Counted from the stretch's first letter, positions 47,999 to 57,346 are shown. The stretch is DNA of 64,000 nucleotides from Halalkalibacter akibai JCM 9157 (GCF_000513135.1 NZ_BAUV01000006.1:1-64000); one strand, 5' to 3'. The notes: generated from the letters alone by a model not told the origin. Translations and numbers: made by a program.

Positions 47999-48850
47999 TT
48001 ATTTATTATTTTCATTCTGCGAAAAAAAGGTTTGTTTTTTTACGCCAGAAGTTTCGGTTACATAGGATGCTTCAAGAACAGCACTTGGATCAATCGTTAA
48101 TACAACATCTTTCAGCTTGGGATACATAAAGCGATTCGTAATACAATAAATAATTAAACGCTCATCTCCTGTATAACCGCCTTGACCATATAAATACGTA
48201 ATCGACACATCCAACTCTTTTAACAGTTTCTCGCCAACTTTGTGAGGATAATCCGAGATAATCATCACTGATTTCCCTTGGTTTAGCCCATCTAATACAA
48301 AATCAATCATCTTTGAAACTATATAAAAGACAGCAATACTAAACATCGCTTTTTCTAGTGTGAAAATAAACGCTGCCCCTGTTAAAATAACTGCGTTTAC
48401 CGCGAGCAAGAACGTACTAATTGGAACGTGAAAACGTCTATTCACCCAGATCGCAATCATCTCCGTTCCATCAACGGCACCACCGGCTTTTACAACTAGT
48501 CCTATACCGAACCCTAGTAATAAACCACCGTACAAAACGATTAATACTTCAGATGAAGTAATTGCAGCCATCGGTGCCATCCACCATAGAGCTAGAGTCG
48601 TTATGGCATTCGCATAAAGAGTACGGATAACAAATTTTTTCCCCATGAAACGACCTGAGACTAAGAGAGTCGGTACATTTAATCCTAAATACACAACCCA
48701 TATTGGCCATCCAAGTTGATAATTAAACATAATTGCAATGGCGGTTACACCACCGTCTACTAACCCGTTTGGAGCTAGAATTAATTCTAATCCCATAGCT
48801 ACAATGATGGCTCCTAATGTTAAAGAAAGGTAGTTAAAAAATAGTTTCAT
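47999..48850 (-). CDS. YitT family membrane protein (DUF161/DUF2179)
   Basis: 283 residues. Five hydrophobic segments in the first 180 residues, starting FFNYLSLTLGAIIVAMGLEL, with GLVDGGVTAIAIMFNY and KAGGAVDGTEMIAIWVNRRF, followed by a soluble DUF2179 domain (about 195-275) with SVMIISDYPHKVGEKLL and GGYTGDERLIIYCITNR. The family is widespread and duplicated in Firmicutes, function unknown. The start follows GAGGAGAAATTAA. It is divergent from the M24 peptidase gene. Confidence 0.88.
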   Translation of the reverse strand: MKLFFNYLSLTLGAIIVAMGLELILAPNGLVDGGVTAIAIMFNYQLGWPIWVVYLGLNVPTLLVSGRFMGKKFVIRTLYANAITTLALWWMAPMAAITSSEVLIVLYGGLLLGFGIGLVVKAGGAVDGTEMIAIWVNRRFHVPISTFLLAVNAVILTGAAFIFTLEKAMFSIAVFYIVSKMIDFVLDGLNQGKSVMIISDYPHKVGEKLLKELDVSITYLYGQGGYTGDERLIIYCITNRFMYPKLKDVVLTIDPSAVLEASYVTETSGVKKQTFFSQNENNK

Positions 48851-48932
48851 TTAATTTCTCCTCTTCTCTTCTCTTTCTTATTCTATCATATGATGGTAAA
48901 TTAAGAATAATCTCACGATTGGAGGGACTTTC

Positions 48933-50033
48933 ATGTTACATAATCGACTACAATCCATTCAACATTGGATAAAGAACCAAAAAGCCGCTTACGGAGTCAT
49001 TCAAGGAAAAGCTAACCTCTTTTATTTAACGGGTTTTCGCTGCGATCCACATGAGCGCTTAATTGCTCTTTTTGTTTTTCCTGACAAAGAACCCTTTCTC
49101 ATCTGTCCAAACATGGAGAAGCCACTAATCAAACAAGCTGGTTTTGATTTTTTGATTATCGGTTACAGTGACCATGAAGATCCATGGGGCCTCATTAACA
49201 AACACTTAGCTTCCATGAGCTTGGTAGGAGAAAAAATAGCCGTTGAAAAAGATATTCTATCCGTAACCAGACTAGAACACCTTCAAACATTGTCTCCTGG
49301 TCTTTCTTTTGTCTCCTGTGACGCAGCTTTAATGGAATTGCGTCTAATAAAAAATAGTGAGGAAATTGCGATCCTTCGTGAGGCAGCTAAATTAGCAGAC
49401 TTTGGGGTTGAAGTTGGTGTCCACGCTTTAAAACAAGGTCGAACAGAAATGGAAATAATAGCTTTGATTGAGTTTGAACTAAAGAAAAAAGGGATAGCTG
49501 AAATGTCTTTTGGCACTTTAGTTTTAAGTGGAGAACAATCGGCAAATCCTCACGGAAAACCAAGTATGAAGCCAGTTCAAGAAGGCGAATTTATATTATT
49601 TGATTTAGGAGTCGTGCTTGAAGGATATTGCTCAGACATTACTAGAACCGTGATGCTTGGACAACCAAGCGAAGAACAGGAAAAAATCTATCATACTGTT
49701 TTACAAGCTCAAGAGGATACATTAAGTTTATGCCGTGAAGGTACCATTTTGGGCGATTTAGATCGAAAAGCGAGATCTATCATTACGAAGGCGGGCTATG
49801 GTGACTTTTTTCCTCATAGAATTGGGCACGGATTGGGGACAGAAGTTCACGAACTCCCTTCTTTAAACGAATTAAACACGGATCAGTTAAAAGTAGGAAT
49901 GACCTTTACAATAGAGCCTGGAATTTACGTTCCTTCTGTTGGAGGAGTGCGAATAGAGGATGATGTTCTGGTCACTTCCACTGGTTATGAGTGTCTTACT
50001 AAGTATCCAAAAGAGTTACAAGTAATAAAATAA
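48933..50033 (+). CDS. M24 family Xaa-Pro peptidase-like protein
   Basis: 366 residues. N-terminal creatinase-like domain (1-135) and catalytic pita-bread domain with the five metal ligands in family order: FDLGVVLEGYCSDITRTVM (two Asp, near 223-234), HRIGHGLGTEVHE (His, near 297), FTIEPGIYVP (Glu, near 330) and VRIEDDVLVT (Glu, near 344). The likely activity is Xaa-Pro aminopeptidase or dipeptidase. Start follows GGAGGGACTTTC. Not seen at this position in B. subtilis; paralogues such as YqhT exist there. Confidence 0.9.
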   Translation: MLHNRLQSIQHWIKNQKAAYGVIQGKANLFYLTGFRCDPHERLIALFVFPDKEPFLICPNMEKPLIKQAGFDFLIIGYSDHEDPWGLINKHLASMSLVGEKIAVEKDILSVTRLEHLQTLSPGLSFVSCDAALMELRLIKNSEEIAILREAAKLADFGVEVGVHALKQGRTEMEIIALIEFELKKKGIAEMSFGTLVLSGEQSANPHGKPSMKPVQEGEFILFDLGVVLEGYCSDITRTVMLGQPSEEQEKIYHTVLQAQEDTLSLCREGTILGDLDRKARSIITKAGYGDFFPHRIGHGLGTEVHELPSLNELNTDQLKVGMTFTIEPGIYVPSVGGVRIEDDVLVTSTGYECLTKYPKELQVIK

Positions 50034-50149
50034 GGCTTTCATGAGGTTGTTGACTGAATATGCAGAACTCACTTGCTTGAAGGATTTACTTGAGAGTTTA
50101 GTCATTTTCTTTTGGAGAGGCTGGTTGGTTACTTGTTCTCTATATGTTC

Positions 50150-50265
50150 GTTTCATTCCGCTCCAGTCACTCGCTTTAGAGGCCACTGAGAAAAGGTGAA
50201 AAACACACCTTTTCAGTGGCCTTCTCGCTTTCCGCGGGGAGGTGTCGAGCCTCCTCGGCTGTGCC
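50150..50265 (-). repeat. GC-rich structured interspersed repeat, copy E (split and truncated)
   Basis: Read on the minus strand, the 3' half of the family (CCCCGCGGAAAGCGAG and CTCGCTTT...CACTGGAGCGGAATG) is present, but the 5' half with GACTCCTGCGGGA is missing: similarity ends in GGCTGTGCCTG near 50265. The remaining arm is interrupted at 50178-50223 by a hairpin. Confidence 0.8.
50170..50231. mobile_element. 46-nt hairpin insert flanked by 8-bp direct repeats within copy E
   Basis: CTCGCTTT occurs at 50170-50177 and again at 50224-50231. Between them lies a hairpin, GGCCACTGAGAAAAGGTG with CACCTTTTCAGTGGCC, complementary except for a two-base bulge. Uninterrupted copies carry CTCGCTTT once, so this looks like a hairpin insertion with target duplication. 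It is too short to encode any enzyme, so any mobility would need help in trans. Confidence 0.55.
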
Positions 50266-50484
50266 TGATTGATTTTCCGAAGCATATTCTCTTTAGGGAC
50301 AACTAGTTCATAGATGTCCCTAAATGGACTGAGCGCAATCGTTTCTTCATTGAGATCATTAGGTTCACCTTCATCTATATAATACTTAAATTATAAAATA
50401 AATGATGGTGAAATAGTTTATAAAAATAAACAAGTTAGAACGTTGAAGAGAAGGAAAATTCTATCTTTCCTCAAATCAAAGCGG

Positions 50485-50595
50485 ACGGGATGGGGGGCCG
50501 ACTCCTGCAGGAGGAAAGGGCAAGTGGAAATCCACCGGCGCAGCCGGTTAGTTCCACGCCCGCCTGCGGAAAGCGTGCCCCCATCCCGGTAGCGG
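50485..50595 (+). repeat. Divergent member of the GC-rich repeat family, copy F
   Basis: The blocks CGACTCCTGCAGGA and CTGCGGAAAGC match the family, but the closing stem is GGGATGGGGG with CCCCCATCCC, unlike the other copies in sequence but still paired. The centre differs (GTGGAA with TTCCAC and CCGGCGCAGCCGG). It may be a subfamily. Confidence 0.7.
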
Positions 50596-50635
50596 GTTCG
50601 AAGCGAATTTTCAAGCCCGCTATTTTCAAATAAAG

Positions 50636-50674
50636 AAAGCCTGAGTAATTCCTTATGGAATGCCTCAGGCTTTT
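50636..50674 (-). terminator. Terminator of the YusW-like gene
   Basis: AAAGCCTGAG pairs with CTCAGGCTTT around a longer loop, followed on the minus strand by ATTTGAAAAT and on the plus strand by TTTTG; more terminator-like on the plus strand, but located at the minus-strand gene end. Confidence 0.6.
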
Positions 50675-50678
50675 GCTA

Positions 50679-51062
50679 TTAACGATCTTTATTCCAAACC
50701 CATGTATGCAATCGACTATCACTATCCATATAGCGAATGTCTACACGTTCTAAATTAGGATAATCTGATTGTTTTAATCGTTCCACAAAACTGGAGACAT
50801 TTTCATTTTCATCAAACTGTAACACTTCTAAAATGTGTTCCATTTTGTCTTTTGCTAAGTCTCCCTTTATTACACGTTCACCTTGCTCATATTCATATTT
50901 ATTCGGGCTATCGTATTCCCACTCATACTCAGTTCCTTGTTCTACCACTGTAATCCGTAAAGAAAAAACGGACATTAGTTCCGTTCCCGCGGCACTAGCA
51001 GGAGAAGCCAAAAGAATGGTTAGTAAAAGTAATACGCCTTGGATAAAACACCATTTTCGCAT
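50679..51062 (-). CDS. Secreted YusW-like hypothetical protein
   Basis: 127 residues from MRKWCFIQGVLLLLTIL with GAGGTG upstream. The first 26 residues form a signal peptide ending ASPASAAG, a plausible signal peptidase I site. The mature part is acidic, with LRITVVEQGTEYEWEYDS near 35 and a C-terminal DSRLHTWVWNKDR, resembling the YusW-like domain. Function unknown. It follows ytkK on the same strand with a small gap. Confidence 0.65.
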   Translation of the reverse strand: MRKWCFIQGVLLLLTILLASPASAAGTELMSVFSLRITVVEQGTEYEWEYDSPNKYEYEQGERVIKGDLAKDKMEHILEVLQFDENENVSSFVERLKQSDYPNLERVDIRYMDSDSRLHTWVWNKDR

Positions 51063-51120
51063 ATACATCACCTCACCTTTATAATGCACACTCAAATGAA
51101 GTTATATGCAAAATTTAACA

Positions 51121-51879
51121 TTAACGATATCTATGGATCACATCTACTCCACCTGTCACTTCTAAAACGGTTCCAGTAACCATATCTGCGTTCTCTTCAC
51201 ATAGGAAAAGAACGGCACGGGCGATATCTTCACCTGTTCCTGACCTACCTATAGGCGTTTCGCTATCACGATGTTGTCTTGCATCATCAATTGTTGCTTC
51301 TTTCATTTCTCCTAATATATTCCCAGGACAAACCATATTCGCTGTAATTCCATACTCCGCTTCTTCAATTGAAACAGTTTTCATTAATGAAACAAGCCCT
51401 ACTTTTGCAGCGGCATAAGCTGAACGATAAATCCATCCTGGAGCACTATTTGCTCCTTGAAATCCGTATGTAATAATTCTTCCAAAATGTTGTTTTCTCA
51501 TAATCGGAACAATTTTTCTAAGTAGATGGTAAACGGCACTTAAATTTCCTTCGATCATGTTATTCCATTCATCTTCCTCATAATCGACTAGCTTCTTTCG
51601 CTCAAACACATAAGGACCAGCATTATTAATGAGCAAGTCAATTGTTTGAAAACGTTCCAAAGCCATATCTACCGCTCGGTCAATATCATTCTTTTTCGTT
51701 ACATCCACTTGAATAAACTGCAAGTTCTGTTCAAATTCCAGCCACCGATTTCGTAGCTTCTCTACAGCCTTCTCATCACTTCGAAAGGTAACGGTAACAG
51801 AGTAACCGTTCATTAACAGAGCTTCTGTCACCTGAACTCCGAGTCCTTTTGTTCCAGCTGTTATAAAGGCATGACGCAT
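51121..51879 (-). CDS. ytkK: Short-chain dehydrogenase/reductase YtkK
   Basis: 252 residues from MRHAFITAGTKGLGVQV with GAGGAGGAATGTTTC upstream. SDR features: cofactor loop TAGTKGLG at the N-terminus, LLINNAGPYVFE near 83, and catalytic Ser/Tyr/Lys from the YGFQGANSAPGWIYRSAYAAAK region near 145-163. The C-terminal VTGTVLEVTGGVD is typical of FabG-like enzymes. The substrate is unknown. Related to B. subtilis YtkK in position. Confidence 0.88.
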   Translation of the reverse strand: MRHAFITAGTKGLGVQVTEALLMNGYSVTVTFRSDEKAVEKLRNRWLEFEQNLQFIQVDVTKKNDIDRAVDMALERFQTIDLLINNAGPYVFERKKLVDYEEDEWNNMIEGNLSAVYHLLRKIVPIMRKQHFGRIITYGFQGANSAPGWIYRSAYAAAKVGLVSLMKTVSIEEAEYGITANMVCPGNILGEMKEATIDDARQHRDSETPIGRSGTGEDIARAVLFLCEENADMVTGTVLEVTGGVDVIHRYR

Positions 51880-52032
51880 GAAACATTCCTCCTCACCCAA
51901 AAAACTCGAGGTCGTTCAATAGACCTTCTTTATCATACTATGTTTTCTATTGATAGTAAAAAAAGAGACTGACTAATAAGGGCCTTAATAGCATTTAGCT
52001 ATCTTAGTCACTTAAAAATCAATCTCTAATTT

Positions 52033-52185
52033 CTAGTATTTCGTTTTGTCGTATTGATGCTCCATTTCATCCTGATGACGCTGCTCATCATGTGTACCAT
52101 GGCTATATGAGTCCATTACCTGTTGATGTACAGTCATTTCTCCGTCTGCATCATAGGTTGCATTCGTTAACTTATGCTCTTTCAT
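52033..52185 (-). CDS. Small hydrophilic histidine-rich protein, 50 residues
   Basis: ATG at 52183-52185 is preceded by GGAGGGAGGGGCAACCAC. The 50-residue product starts MKEHKLTNATYDADGEMTV and has many His, Gln, Asp and Glu residues, ending EHQYDKTKY. No family recognised. The intergenic stretch between ytkK and argH is otherwise unoccupied. The strong ribosome site and a clean start-to-stop frame support a real gene. Confidence 0.7.
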   Translation of the reverse strand: MKEHKLTNATYDADGEMTVHQQVMDSYSHGTHDEQRHQDEMEHQYDKTKY

Positions 52186-52262
52186 GTGGTTGCCCCTCCC
52201 TCCAAGGTAAATAATTTACTCTGTTAGTATGGGCACAACTACCATTAATATGTGAAAGAGAG

Positions 52263-53651
52263 TTAAGCTTTACTTGAAAATGTTAAAGCATGCTCTGCTT
52301 TTTCAAGAGCTTTCTTAACTTGATCAAATCCAGTTCCACCTGCACTGTTCCGACGAGCTACAACCGTCTTTGGATGCAAAACATCAAATATATTTTCTTC
52401 AAATAGATCACTTGCTTCCTGATAATCAGAAAACGGTAAGTCAAGCAGGAACACACCTTTTTGAATAGCTACTAAAACAAGTTTACCTACGACCTCATGG
52501 GCTTGACGGAACGGCATTCCCTTTGTTGCTAGGTAGTCAGCTAGCTCAGTTGCATTTGAAAAATCCTGATGAACAGCTTTCTCCATTTTATCTGTATTCA
52601 CTGTCATGGTCTCAATCATACCTGCGAAGATATTTAAAGATCCTTTTACTGTTTCAACAGTATCAAACATACCTTCTTTATCTTCTTGCATATCTTTATT
52701 GTAAGCTAAAGGAAGCCCTTTTAACGTTGTTAATAGCGAGAACAAATTCCCGTAAACACGCCCTGTTTTTCCACGAATTAGTTCAGCCATATCAGGATTT
52801 TTCTTTTGAGGCATAATACTTGAACCTGTTGCAAAAGAATCGTCCATTTCAATAAATTGAAATTCTTGTGTAGACCATAAAATTAATTCTTCACAAAGGC
52901 GAGATAAGTGCATCATTAACATAGAGGAAGCACTTAAAAACTCAACAATAAAATCACGATCACTTACCGCATCTAGGCTATTATGATAAATATCATCAAA
53001 ACCTAATAATTCAGCAGCGTAAGCACGGTCAATTGGAAAAGTTGTACCCGCCAATGCACCTGCTCCTAATGGAGATATATTTAAACGTTTAAAACTATCT
53101 TCATAACGACCATAGTCACGCTCTAGCATCCAAAAATAAGCAAGCAAATGATGAGCAAATGATACTGGTTGCGCACGTTGTAAATGTGTATAACCAGGGA
53201 TCAGTGTCTCTACATGTTTTGTCGCTTGTGTATAAAGAGCTTCTTGTAACTTCTTCACAGCTGACATGATTTCTTTTGTATTATTACGTAAATATAAATG
53301 CATATCTGTTGCTACTTGATCATTACGACTTCTACCAGTGTGAAGTTTACCGCCAACTGGACCAATCTCATCAATAAGCATTTTCTCAAGATTTAAATGA
53401 ATATCTTCTTCTGAAACAGAGAACTCAAGCTCTCCTTTTTTGGCTTTCTCACGAAGAATGTTTAAACCCGATTTAATTTGTTCCACTTCTTCTGCTGGAA
53501 GAATGCCACATTTCCCAAGCATTGTTACGTGCGCTAAACTTCCCTCTATATCTTCGTCCACAAGTGCCTGATCAAAGCCGATCGACGCACCGAATGCATC
53601 GACCCACTCCTCAGCCGTTTTCGTGAAACGTCCACCCCAAAGCTTTGTCAC
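52263..53651 (-). CDS. argH: Argininosuccinate lyase
   Basis: 462 residues from a GTG (53649-53651) preceded by GGAGGTCACACAATA; it overlaps the argG stop by one base (TAGTG). The sequence starts [20 protein letters not shown]. The fumarase-superfamily signature [20 protein letters not shown] lies near 278, and [16 protein letters not shown] near 113. It splits argininosuccinate to arginine and fumarate. Second gene of argGH. Confidence 0.97.
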   Translation of the reverse strand: MTKLWGGRFTKTAEEWVDAFGASIGFDQALVDEDIEGSLAHVTMLGKCGILPAEEVEQIKSGLNILREKAKKGELEFSVSEEDIHLNLEKMLIDEIGPVGGKLHTGRSRNDQVATDMHLYLRNNTKEIMSAVKKLQEALYTQATKHVETLIPGYTHLQRAQPVSFAHHLLAYFWMLERDYGRYEDSFKRLNISPLGAGALAGTTFPIDRAYAAELLGFDDIYHNSLDAVSDRDFIVEFLSASSMLMMHLSRLCEELILWSTQEFQFIEMDDSFATGSSIMPQKKNPDMAELIRGKTGRVYGNLFSLLTTLKGLPLAYNKDMQEDKEGMFDTVETVKGSLNIFAGMIETMTVNTDKMEKAVHQDFSNATELADYLATKGMPFRQAHEVVGKLVLVAIQKGVFLLDLPFSDYQEASDLFEENIFDVLHPKTVVARRNSAGGTGFDQVKKALEKAEHALTFSSKA

Positions 53652-54862
53652 TATTGTGTGACCTCCTTCTTCTCTTTGTTGACCATTGCATTTACTTTTG
53701 TTGATAATCCCCAAAGTGAGATGAAACCAACTGCCGCACTGTGATCAAATTCATCATCTGTAGAATACGTTGCTAGCTTTTCATCGTATAGTGAATACGG
53801 AGATTTACGTCCTTCTACAATTGCATGACCTTTGAATAATTTAACACGCACAACGCCCGTTACCGTTTTTTGTGTTTCAGCTAAGAATGCTTGTAATGCC
53901 TTTGTAATTGGCGAGAACCAAAGACCATCATAGATAACTTCAGAAAGCTTTTTAGAAATAACTGGTTTGAAATGCGCTACTTCTTTCGTTAAAGTAATAT
54001 CTTCTAATTCTTTATGTGCTTTGATTAGAGTCATCGCTCCAGGGCACTCATACACTTCACGAGACTTAATTCCAACTAAACGGTTTTCTACATGGTCAAT
54101 ACGTCCTACACCATGCTTTCCTGCAACTTGGTTGAGTTCAAGAATTAATTGATCTAGTTGATAAGCTTTGCCATTTAACGAGACAGGTACACCTTGCTCA
54201 AAACCAATCTCAATGATTTCAGCTTGATCAGGAGTGTTTTCCAAAGAAGCTGTTAGCTCGTATGCTCCTTCTGGTGGTGTTGCCCAAGGATCCTCAAGGA
54301 TTCCGCACTCATTTGCACGTCCCCATAAGTTTTGGTCAACTGAGTATGGATTATCCAAGTCAACTGGAATTGGGACATTATTTGCTTTTGCATAGGCAAT
54401 CTCTTCATCACGAGACCAGCCCCACTCACGTACTGGTGCAAGAACTTTTAAATTAGGGTTTAAGGCTTGAATCGAAACCTCAAAACGAACTTGGTCATTT
54501 CCTTTTCCTGTACAACCGTGAGCAACCGCACTAGCTCCAACTTGCTCAGCAATTTCCACTAACTTCTTTGAGATAAGAGGACGAGAAAGTGCAGATACAA
54601 GTGGATATTTTTCTTCATACATTGTGTGAGCTTGCAAAGCAGGTAAAACAAAATCTTCAGCGAATTCCTTTTTCGCATCAATAGAATAAGATTCAATTGC
54701 ACCAACATCTAAAGCTTTTTGTTTTACAAAATCTAGGTCTTTACCTTCACCTACATCTAATCCTACAGCAATAACATCGTAACCTTTATCTGATAACCAC
54801 TTAATTGCAACTGATGTATCTAAACCACCCGAATATGCTAATACAACTTTCTCTTTACTCAT
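53651..54862 (-). CDS. argG: Argininosuccinate synthase
   Basis: 403 residues. ATP loop [18 protein letters not shown] at the start, [17 protein letters not shown] near 113 and [20 protein letters not shown] near 250. It joins citrulline and aspartate with ATP. GGAGGTTATGAGAG precedes the ATG. A candidate ArgR/AhrC box lies just upstream, so repression by arginine is expected. Confidence 0.98.
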   Translation of the reverse strand: MSKEKVVLAYSGGLDTSVAIKWLSDKGYDVIAVGLDVGEGKDLDFVKQKALDVGAIESYSIDAKKEFAEDFVLPALQAHTMYEEKYPLVSALSRPLISKKLVEIAEQVGASAVAHGCTGKGNDQVRFEVSIQALNPNLKVLAPVREWGWSRDEEIAYAKANNVPIPVDLDNPYSVDQNLWGRANECGILEDPWATPPEGAYELTASLENTPDQAEIIEIGFEQGVPVSLNGKAYQLDQLILELNQVAGKHGVGRIDHVENRLVGIKSREVYECPGAMTLIKAHKELEDITLTKEVAHFKPVISKKLSEVIYDGLWFSPITKALQAFLAETQKTVTGVVRVKLFKGHAIVEGRKSPYSLYDEKLATYSTDDEFDHSAAVGFISLWGLSTKVNAMVNKEKKEVTQ

Positions 54863-54906
54863 CTCTCATAACCTCCAGTGAATATTAATACTTAAAATAT
54901 TATTTT

Positions 54907-54924
54907 TATACATACTTATTCAAA
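54907..54924 (-). promoter_or_regulatory. Candidate ARG box upstream of argG
   Basis: The minus strand reads TTTGAATAAGTATGTATA, matching the general ArgR consensus WNTNAATWWWWATTNANW at all but two of the defined positions. It lies 45 bases before the argG start. AhrC repression is known for the B. subtilis arginine biosynthesis genes; this site is a sequence match only. Confidence 0.45.
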
Positions 54925-55101
54925 AAAATGAGTGCTCTCATTACTCGCACCAAATTGCATAAAACCAAAATCAATTCTTATTAATATTCATTACTTTAAC
55001 AGGGGTACTTGGTTTTGGCAAGTAATTTTTTTGTTTTTTTAGTTGTTTTTAATTCCATTTTCAGCAAGCATTCGCTAATATTTAAATTGAGGTGATATGC
55101 A

Positions 55102-55401
55102 GTGACAATTGAATTCATATACGATCAACGTCTCGACCTCTTTCTTCCTTCTATTGATGGATCATGGCATGAAATTAGCAAAGAACAACAAGAACAAATA
55201 TTAGCAAAATGGGAGACGATTAGAGGAATCATTCCAGATCGTATTAAGGAAATTGAACAAACGATAGAACTAGTTCATCAACAATTAACCGAGGAAGAAG
55301 ATTTTGATCGTTCCTGTGAACTTAACCTTAAAATGGCTGAGCTTGCATCAACTATTAATGAATTATGGATTTGGTTTCGAGTAACACCTACAATGACATA
55401 G
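55102..55401 (+). CDS. Conserved-looking hypothetical protein, 99 residues
   Basis: GTG start at 55102 with GAGGTGATATGCA upstream. The protein is helical and acidic, with SWHEISKEQQEQILAKWETI near 20-40 and ELASTINELWIWFRVTP at the end; no membrane segment or signal peptide. I do not recognise the family. It is divergent from argG and convergent with the EcsC gene, with a terminator between. Confidence 0.7.
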   Translation: MTIEFIYDQRLDLFLPSIDGSWHEISKEQQEQILAKWETIRGIIPDRIKEIEQTIELVHQQLTEEEDFDRSCELNLKMAELASTINELWIWFRVTPTMT

Positions 55402-55447
55402 TAAGTATAATAGCCACTTTTGTTGCCTGTTTTATTTTAATTTAAGA

Positions 55448-55480
55448 AAAAGACTGTTAGCATCGCTAACAGTCTCCCTT
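55448..55480. terminator. Bidirectional terminator between the 99-residue gene and the EcsC gene
   Basis: AGACTGTTAGC pairs with GCTAACAGTCT around a three-base loop, with TTTT on the plus strand and T-rich sequence on the minus strand. Confidence 0.88.
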
Positions 55481-56299
55481 TTATATCCATTCATCTAACA
55501 GTCTTCTTTTTTGATAAAAGCGCTGTCCAATTTCAATCACTTGTTGAGAAAAACGATAATTCATTCCAGCCCCAACTGCCATCCCTACAAGAGGCACGCC
55601 TTGAATTAATTTCTTGCGAAGCATCGTTATAACGAAACTCTTGATTAATTGATTCGTTAACTGCTCAAGGCTCTCTTGCTTGAGAATCGAGTCATCACCT
55701 TCATAAAAAACATGATCCCGATCTTGCTGTTCCACTTCCTCAATCAACTTGTCCCACTCTTCGGCTTGATAAGCCTTCGGTAATGTCGCTACGTAAAATA
55801 ACTTCAATAAATTAACCATTTCGATAGGGCGTCTTACATCATAGCCATAAACTAACGCTAGATACTGCAGAGATCGCAATTGAATGACAGCAAGAGCAGG
55901 AAGATCGGCTAGCAAAAGGAAAGTTCCTCCCATTCCTGTTAAACCACCTTGCCCTAAAGCAAGCAAGCGTTGTTTGGCCATTAATTGTTCTGCTAAGTAA
56001 TCAAGTTGTTCTAACGGAAGATTTTGAAGTTCTTCAACTTCTGATATATGAGGCGCAAAAATTCGAGCATGTGAAATGACTCTTTTCTTCGTTTCTTCAT
56101 ATGAATGACTGTTTTGTAACCAAGCATGAAAATGAATCAAGCAAGCATCCATTTTTTCTAACCATTTCTGCTTTTGTTTTGGTCCTAGCTGTTGTAACAC
56201 ACGTTCATTCCACTTATGATAAGTTCCACCTAGGTCTGTTGCATCATAATGGAAAAATAACTCTTCCCATTCTTTTATTTCATTCCATCTTTGATTCAT
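55481..56299 (-). CDS. EcsC family protein
   Basis: 272 residues starting MNQRWNEIKEWEELFFH. The EcsC domain (about 60-270) is recognised by ALGQGGLTGMGGTFLLLADL near 120, LRSLQYLALVYGYDVR near 145 and the C-terminal LIQGVPLVGMAVGAGMNYRF near 235. It begins inside the last codons of the upstream OB/HD gene (ATGA overlap), so the two were translated together. EcsC is a domain of uncertain function; the namesake accompanies the Ecs ABC transporter. Confidence 0.87.
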   Translation of the reverse strand: MNQRWNEIKEWEELFFHYDATDLGGTYHKWNERVLQQLGPKQKQKWLEKMDACLIHFHAWLQNSHSYEETKKRVISHARIFAPHISEVEELQNLPLEQLDYLAEQLMAKQRLLALGQGGLTGMGGTFLLLADLPALAVIQLRSLQYLALVYGYDVRRPIEMVNLLKLFYVATLPKAYQAEEWDKLIEEVEQQDRDHVFYEGDDSILKQESLEQLTNQLIKSFVITMLRKKLIQGVPLVGMAVGAGMNYRFSQQVIEIGQRFYQKRRLLDEWI

Positions 56300-57239
56300 T
56301 CGTATCCCTCTTTACTCGTATACATTTTTCTTTTAAACATAGGCGAGTATGTCCACTCTTCGTTTGATCGTTCTTGTATCATTTCAAACGCATGCAACAT
56401 CGTATTCATTTGCTTAATATGTTGAAAAAAGACAGCCTCCGCCGTTTTAGGAGAAACCGGACTTCCAAATCCATTTTGTATCTCTCCAAACTGACTCGCA
56501 ATACAATGCTTTACTTTCATTAATTCAACATTACTTGTTGAAATTCCTGCTTCTCTAGCCGCATCTTGAATGAGTTCAAGCCCTAGCGTTATATGACCTA
56601 GTAATTCTCCAGCAGTTGTATAATCAGGGGCAACTGCCTCAGTAAATAGTTCTGTTTTACCTATGTCATGGAGTAAGCAAGCTGTTAAAATGACATCACG
56701 GTTTAATTGAGGATAAAGAGGAAGCAACTGCAACGCGCATTGACTAATATGAACAATATGATCCAAAAGCCCAGCATAATAGGGTGATGATAATTTTTAG
56801 ATGCAGGAATTGTCGTCAGTCTGTCCCGAAGCGGTTTTCGCTTATATAAAGTCTTGATGACCTCTGCAAGTGTTGGAGAGTGTACTTCTTCCATGATTAA
56901 ACGCAATTCGTGCCAAAGTGCCTCTCTTTGAACCCCTTCTCTTGAAATCAATTCAGATACATTCACTTCATCTTCTTCGGTCGCTAAACGAATTCTTTTT
57001 ATATTTAATTGTTGTTGCCCACGATACGTAATGATAGTCCCTTCAATTTTGACTATTGATTTTTTTACTAATTGTTTTTTTTGTTCTATAGTTATGTCCC
57101 ACAGCCTGGCGAGCATCATATGCAAATTTCGTTGAATTGTAAAATTTGCATACTCACTACCATTTGAAGCTTGTTTTATTTCTCTATCTCTAATTAGAAA
57201 GAAATCAACTATGGTTTCTCCTTCAGTCCATTCGTTCAC
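56296..57239 (-). pseudogene. YhaM-like OB-HD 3'-5' exoribonuclease family protein, one frameshift
   Basis: The frame from 57239 (GTG, seven bases after GGGAGG) encodes an OB-fold segment (EYANFTIQRNLHMMLARLW) and then RLTTIPASKNYHHP, where the expected HH motif of YhaM proteins begins. At about 56779-56781 the frame is lost; the next frame continues YAGLLDHIVHISQCALQLL, LLHDIGKTELFTE and ends at 56296. One added base restores about 315 residues, the YhaM size. HD-domain nuclease activity is inferred from the family. Confidence 0.82.
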
Positions 57240-57346
57240 AATCATTCCTCCCTATTCGCTACTTCTTCATTCTATGCGAGATAGAAAGTATTCAGTCTTA
57301 ATGATAGCTTGCCATCTTAGAAAATGTAAAGTGAGGTACTTATTTG

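Larger units (their letters stand above)
50034..50678. other. 645-base intergenic region with two repeat-family copies and a hairpin
   Basis: No credible gene. It holds copy E (about 50150-50265) with a hairpin inserted in it, a free hairpin TTTAGGGACA/TGTCCCTAAA at 50292-50324, an AT-rich stretch (50370-50460), and the divergent copy F (50485-50595). A terminator for the next minus-strand gene ends the interval. Confidence 0.7.

Noticed and set aside
50016-50285. 89-residue minus-strand frame through repeat copy E
   Set aside because: It crosses the hairpin insert and the repeat and ends in the M24 gene; no start site.
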